Shown here: positions 59,996 through 64,000 of the stretch, one piece after another | Layout of the letters: every line of letters begins with the position of its first letter | Position numbering within the stretch: position 1 is the first letter of the stretch | Origin: Pseudarthrobacter sp. Fe7 | GTDB taxonomy: Bacteria; Actinomycetota; Actinomycetes; Actinomycetales; Micrococcaceae | Length of the DNA stretch: 64,000 nucleotides | Reading direction: 5' to 3' | Assembly: GCA_024372495.1 (NCBI GenBank) | Contig: CP099977.1 | Coordinates: forward strand, 2,046,001 to 2,110,000 | Notes under the pieces: model-generated | Seen by the model: the letters and a program-made list of their open reading frames with translations, nothing else | The model's database searches: none | Told to the model about the DNA's origin: nothing | Translations under genes and position numbers: made by a program

Positions 59996-60784
59996 TTGAA
60001 GATCGTAGTCCTGGTCAAACATGTACCGGACGCCCAATTCGACCGTCACCTCAACGGGGAGGGCAACACCGCAGACCGCGACGAAAGCATCCTGTCCGAA
60101 CTGGACGAGTACGCGCTGGAGGCAGCACTGCAGCTGGCCGAGGCACGGGGCGGAAGCAAGGCGGGCAACCAGGTCATCGCCCTGAGCATGGGGCCCGCCG
60201 GAGCTGTCAACGCCGTCAAGAAGTCCCTGCAGATGGGCGCCACCGAGGGCGTACACCTCACCGACGAGGCCCTGGCCGGCTCGGATGCCGCAGCCACGTC
60301 GCTTGCGCTCGCAGCCGCGGTCCGGCACCTGGGTGACGTGGACCTGGTCATCACCGGCATGGCGTCCACCGACGGCGAGACCTCTCTTGTTCCGGCGCAG
60401 GCCGAGCGGCTTGGGTTGCCGCAGGTGACCTTCGCTTCCACGCTGGAGGTCGACGGCGGCCGCCTGACGGCCCGCCGCGACGCTGATACGTCCTCGGAAA
60501 CGGTGGAGGCTCCGCTGCCCGCCGTTGTGTCCGTGACGGACCAGATCAACGAGCCGCGCTACCCGAACTTCAAGGGCATCATCGCGGCCAAGCGCAAGAG
60601 CATCAGCACGCTGTCCCTGGCCGACATCGGCGTGGACCCCGCCCAGGTGGGCTTTGCCGGTTCCTGGACCACCGTGACCAGCGCCGAACAGCGGCCGCCC
60701 AGGACTGCAGGCACCATCATCACCGACGAGGGCGACGCCGGCATCAAGCTGGTTGACTTCCTGGCCGCCCAGAAGCTGCTCTAA
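59996..60784 (+). CDS. etfB: Electron transfer flavoprotein beta subunit
   Basis: 262 residues: KIVVLVKHVPDAQFDRHLN at the N-terminus, SELDEYALEAALQLAE, VIALSMGP, and the family signature region ITGMASTDGETSLVPAQAERLGLP, then INEPRYPNFKGIIAAKRK. With the alpha subunit it passes electrons from acyl-CoA dehydrogenases to the respiratory chain. I chose the TTG at 59996 because GGAAGAG lies just upstream and homologues start there; the open frame upstream adds 21 unlikely residues. etfA follows after 13 bases. Confidence 0.93.
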   Translation: MKIVVLVKHVPDAQFDRHLNGEGNTADRDESILSELDEYALEAALQLAEARGGSKAGNQVIALSMGPAGAVNAVKKSLQMGATEGVHLTDEALAGSDAAATSLALAAAVRHLGDVDLVITGMASTDGETSLVPAQAERLGLPQVTFASTLEVDGGRLTARRDADTSSETVEAPLPAVVSVTDQINEPRYPNFKGIIAAKRKSISTLSLADIGVDPAQVGFAGSWTTVTSAEQRPPRTAGTIITDEGDAGIKLVDFLAAQKLL

Positions 60785-60797
60785 GAGGGACACCGAC

Positions 60798-61746
60798 ATG
60801 GCACAAGTACTCGTATTCATCGACAACCCCGGCGCCTCGCTCAAGAAGAGCAGCCTCGAGCCTGCTGACGCTGGCGCGTTCCCTGGGCGAGACCGCAGTG
60901 GCCCTCAACGGCGCCCTCTCCGACGGCGCAGCTGCCACCTTCGCGGAGTACGGCGTGGGCAACATCCTGCACCCGTCCGCCCAGGACCTTGATGACTTCC
61001 TGGTTGCACCCAAGGCCGCCTACCTGGCCGCAGCCGCTGAAGCCACCGGTGCGGGCATCGTCCTGCTGGACAACTCGCCGGAGGGCAAGGAAATCGCGGC
61101 ACGGCTGGGCATCCGGTTGAACGCAGGCGTCATCACCGACGTCGTCGGCGTGGACCAGGACGGCACTGCGCACAAGTCTGTCCTGGCCGGTTCCTACACC
61201 ACTGCCTGCAAGGCCACCACCCCTGTTACGGTGCTGACCCTCAAAGCCAACAACGTCACCCCTGAGCCGGCCGCTGCCCCCACCAGCCCGGGAACTGCCA
61301 CGGTGGAGGTTCCTGCCGCAGCCGCTGCCGCGCGCATTACCGCCCGCGAGCAGAAGGTGGCCAGCGGCCGGCCCGACCTCACTGATGCCCGCATCGTGGT
61401 GGCCGGCGGACGCGGCATGGACGGCGATTTCGGTCCGGTCGAGCAGCTGGCGGATGCCTTGGGCGCTGCCGTGGGCGCCTCCCGTGCCGCCACGGACGCC
61501 GGCTGGATCAGCCATGATGCCCAGGTAGGTCAGACCGGCAAGACGGTCTCCCCGCAGCTCTACATTTCCGCCGGCATCTCGGGAGCCATTCAGCAAAAGG
61601 CCGGCATGCAGACGTCCAAGGTCATCGTCGCGATTAACAAGGACGCCGAATCGCCGGTCTTCGAGATCGCTGACTTCGGGATCATCGGCGACGTGTTCGA
61701 TGTCCTTCCGCAGGCCACGGCCGAGATCAAGAAGCGAAAAGGCTGA
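60798..61746 (+). CDS. etfA: Electron transfer flavoprotein alpha subunit (one apparent sequence error)
   Basis: 315 residues after correction. QVLVFIDNPGASLKKSSLE is joined to LLTLARSLGETAVALNGALS by removing one C from GAGCCT at 60858-60863. The C-terminal FAD domain has the signature ARIVVAGGRGMDG, VGQTGKTVSPQLYIS, GISGAIQQKAGM, INKDAESPVFEIADFGIIGD. Pairs with EtfB. AGAGGGA-type sequence precedes the ATG. Confidence 0.94.
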
Positions 61747-61750
61747 TTCT

Positions 61751-62530
61751 TTGACTGCCTCCCACGAGCAGGCACAGGGCCCGTTCAATCCGGACATCCA
61801 CCGGGTTGGGCGGGTGCTCTGTTTTGCGGCCCATCCTGACGATATCGACTTCGGTGCTGCCGGCACCGTCGCCGCATGGACCGCGGCAGGCGTGCAGGTG
61901 AGCTACTGCATCATGACCGACGGCGACGCGGGGGCTTTGACCCCGCCCACCGGGCGGACATCACTGCCATGCGCGACGCCGAGCAACGGCGTGCCGCGGA
62001 GCCTGGTGGGCGTGACCGACATCCACTACCTCCACCAGCGGGACGGGTACCTCGAGGCGTCGCACGAGGTGATGAAAGGGGTGGTGCGGCTGATCCGCGA
62101 AATCCGTCCCGACGTCGTCCTTGCCATGCACCCGGAACGGAACTGGCAGCGGATCCAAAAGAGCCATCCCGACCACCTGGCCGTGGGGGAGGCGGTGACG
62201 CGTGCGGTGTATCCGGCACTGGAGAACCCCTTCGCCTACCCTGAGCTGGCAGAAGCGGGGCTTGAGGCGTACAAGCTGCCGTGGCTGTGGCTCTACGCGG
62301 GACCGGAGGAACGGGAAAACCACTTCGTGGACGTCACCGCGCAGGTGGACGCCAAGCTGGCCGCCATCCACGTCCATGTCAGCCAGCACCCTGACGTGGC
62401 GGCGATGGAAGCCACCGTCCGCCAAGGCATGCACCTAAACGCCACCCGGGCCGGCCTCTCCGGGGAGCGCAGCGCGGAGGCTTTCCACGTGGTGGCCATT
62501 AACGGTCCCGGCACCATCGCGGGGTTCTAG
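61751..62530 (+). CDS. PIG-L family N-acetylglucosamine deacetylase-like protein (two compensating sequence errors)
   Basis: 259 residues. Zinc ligands are AAHPDDIDFGAAGT (~29) and a later HPDH (KSHPDHLAVGEA, ~138). The family deacetylates GlcNAc-inositol type compounds, for example in mycothiol metabolism. Between 61930 and 62004 the frame as read is wrong: one G is missing from the run at 61930-61934 and one C is extra in GAGCCT at 61999-62004. Corrected, residues ~60-84 read GGFDPAHRADITAMRDAEQR...AAELVG. The TTG start at 61751 lies four bases after etfA. Substrate unknown. Confidence 0.85.
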   Translation: MTASHEQAQGPFNPDIHRVGRVLCFAAHPDDIDFGAAGTVAAWTAAGVQVSYCIMTDGDAGALTPPTGRTSLPCATPSNGVPRSLVGVTDIHYLHQRDGYLEASHEVMKGVVRLIREIRPDVVLAMHPERNWQRIQKSHPDHLAVGEAVTRAVYPALENPFAYPELAEAGLEAYKLPWLWLYAGPEERENHFVDVTAQVDAKLAAIHVHVSQHPDVAAMEATVRQGMHLNATRAGLSGERSAEAFHVVAINGPGTIAGF

Positions 62531-62538
62531 CACAAAAA

Positions 62539-62580
62539 AGCGCTCCCGGTTCCCTTCGCTGGAAGGGAACCGGGAGCGCT
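62539..62580. terminator. Bidirectional intrinsic terminator
   Basis: An 18-bp perfect inverted repeat (62539-62556 with 62563-62580), with a run of A before it and CTTTT after it, lies between the converging PIG-L and anti-sigma factor genes. Confidence 0.9.
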
Positions 62581-62609
62581 CTTTTCGCTTGCCTGCCGGG
62601 GCGCCCGTT

Positions 62610-63471
62610 TCAGGCCCCGAGCGGAGCCGCCGCCACCGTAGGCAGCGTGGGTGCCTTTGACCCGCCGGCAGGCTCCACAGTGATGCCCAGTGAGGCCGCC
62701 GAGTGGATGCCCTGGACCACTGCAGGCTTGGACAGGGCCTGCTCGTCCATCAGCCCCTGGGACACCGGCGCGGAACCATCCTTGGGGATCAGCCACATCT
62801 GGTAGACCTTCCCGACCGGGGGAGCAGGCACGCCGCTCATCTTCACCACGGCTGCGTCCTCCGACGCTGAAATCAGGAGGGTGGCCTTGCCTCCGCCCAC
62901 CACGTTCACGGACGCCTCGCGAAGGTCGTTGGCCCTGGCCACCTGGTTGACGGGATCGTTTTGGTCGGCCACGTAGGCGCCCACGCCCACGCCGCCCAGG
63001 GCAATGGCTGCCGCCGCTGCCACCCCGATCAGCCACCGCCGGGTCCCCGACGGGCCCCGCCGTTCGGCCCGGCGCTTCCGGGCTTGTGCCAGTTCATCAA
63101 GGCTGTCCTCGCGGGGAGGCGGTGAGGTGCTGGCCGGTGTCTCGGCACGGGCCAGACCGTCCTGTCCCGGGAATTGGGCGGGAAGCTGGGAGACGATCCG
63201 CTGGAACAGGTCCGACGGCGGCTCCTCCTCCGCACGGAAGGTACGGACCAGCGTCTCCCGGGACTGCCGGACACGCTCAATGAACGCCCGGCGTTCTGTC
63301 TCCGGTGCCGTGGCGAAATAGCGGTCGATCGCGTCGCGTTCCTGCTCCGTGACCGCATCCAGGGCGTAGAGCCTCGGCAAGGTCGAGGGCGCGGCCGGCC
63401 GCAAGGTCCATGGCCACGGTGTCCCCGAAGGCACGTGAACGGCCATCGCGGCCTTCATCCATTCCACTCAT
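62610..63471 (-). CDS. Anti-sigma factor, RskA type (one apparent sequence error)
   Basis: 286 residues after correction. A cytoplasmic N-terminal anti-sigma domain (LAAGRALDLAELYALDAVTEQERDAIDRYF), one membrane helix (WLIGVAAAAAIALGGVGVGAYVA, ~150) and an extracellular RskA C-terminal domain (KVYQMWLIPKDG). One extra base in GAGCCT (plus strand 63369-63374) breaks the frame after ALDLAE. The ATG at 63471 lies one base after the sigma factor stop, so the pair is co-translated. Probably holds the sigma factor at the membrane until regulated proteolysis. Confidence 0.9.
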
Positions 63472-63472
63472 C

Positions 63473-64000
63473 TCAACTCACCCCCAGACAGGTCTTCAAT
63501 CGGATCAGTCCATCGCGGATGCGGGACTTGATGGTGGGCACTGCGGCATTCAGCCGTTCTGCGACTTCCCGGTAGGTGAGGCCGCCGTAGTAGGCAAGGC
63601 GTACGGATTCCTGCTGTGTTTCGGTCAGCGTCCCCAGGCACCGGACTACGGCTTCGGCCTCCAGCCGGCTGCCTACTTCGTCGGAAACGGCGTCGTGGTC
63701 GATCTCCTGCGTACTCGCCCCGTATTTGGCTTCCCTGTCCGTGGAGGACTGCGACGACCGGACTTTGTCCACCGCCCGGCGGTGGGAGATGGTCATCAGC
63801 CAGGACAGCGGGCTCCCGGCCTGGGGATCGAACTTCGCGGCGTTCTGCCACACCTGGAGGAAGACTTCCTGTGTGGTGTCTTCGCTCAGTTCGGGATCGA
63901 TGAGGACGCGCCGCGCCATACCGAAGACCCTGCGGGACGTGAGCTGGTAAAACTCGGCAAACGCGGCCTGGTCCCCGCGGGCAATGCCCGCAAGCAGGAC
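63473..64000 (-). CDS. sigK: Extracytoplasmic-function sigma factor, SigK-like (5' end outside window)
   Basis: At least 175 residues. Region 2 is visible (AAFAEFYQLTSRRVFGMARRVL, DTTQEVFLQVWQNAAKFDP, GSPLSWLMTISHRRAVDKVRS) and region 4 (LTETQQESVRLAYYGGLTYREVAERL, VPTIKSRIRDGLIRLK). The first ~20 residues lie beyond the window. Region 4 sequence and the downstream RskA-type gene point to the SigK group. Target promoters unknown. Confidence 0.9.
   Translation of the reverse strand, partial: VLLAGIARGDQAAFAEFYQLTSRRVFGMARRVLIDPELSEDTTQEVFLQVWQNAAKFDPQAGSPLSWLMTISHRRAVDKVRSSQSSTDREAKYGASTQEIDHDAVSDEVGSRLEAEAVVRCLGTLTETQQESVRLAYYGGLTYREVAERLNAAVPTIKSRIRDGLIRLKTCLGVS

Overview
The window is a GC-rich actinobacterial chromosome segment, most likely from Arthrobacter or Pseudarthrobacter (Micrococcaceae). 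This rests on lineage-typical genes recognised by eye (AdnAB, UvrD2, DUF3107, DUF2342, the sigK/anti-sigma pair, the coproporphyrin-dependent heme route) and on frequent GTG/TTG starts; no database was searched. It is ordinary housekeeping chromosome. I see no phage, insertion sequence, CRISPR array or rRNA operon.

Layout. 1-11 kb: the mrp end, a DUF1003 membrane protein, a soluble MgtE-N/CBS protein, a YflT-like stress protein, aminopeptidase P, a PHP phosphoesterase, a solitary DNA methyltransferase, a DEAD-box helicase and an RNB ribonuclease. 11-17 kb: thiamine genes (thiE on the minus strand; thiO-thiS-thiG behind a TPP riboswitch), DUF3107, a TetR regulator and a MoeB-rhodanese protein. 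17-29.6 kb: an almost complete heme pathway. hemA is divergent from hemE-hemY-(surface protein)-hemQ-hemH-hemC-hemD-hemB-(flavin monooxygenase)-hemL, which converts glutamyl-tRNA to heme through coproporphyrin. 29.7-32.5 kb: a polar amino acid ABC importer. 32.5-52 kb: a DNA-repair and quality-control block (exonuclease, alkyltransferase-like protein, AdnA, AdnB, a kinase-fold phosphotransferase, NudC, UvrD2, a small metallopeptidase, a DUF2342 protein, a PDZ/Lon-like protease, UPF0182). 52-64 kb: two initiator tRNA genes, a cytochrome-b-like membrane protein, photolyase, PspA, a TPM-domain protein, an HtrA protease, EtfBA, a PIG-L deacetylase, an anti-sigma factor and the end of a sigma factor gene.

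The most striking feature is sequence quality. I count about 37 single-base reading-frame breaks in well-conserved genes. After correcting them, every gene has a whole number of codons. Ten are one-base losses in homopolymers of five or more. Twenty-two fall at one motif: the expected sequence is GAGCT followed by C or G (either strand) and the observed sequence carries an extra or missing base there, most often reading GAGCCT or AGGCTC. This looks like a modification-linked long-read consensus error, not gene decay. The affected genes are annotated as intact genes with sequence errors, and each break position is given.

Two expression habits recur. Seven gene pairs overlap by four bases in a GTGA junction. 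Thirteen transcription units have a TAnnnT -10 hexamer only 5-9 bases before a start codon that lacks a ribosome binding site, as expected for leaderless mRNAs.
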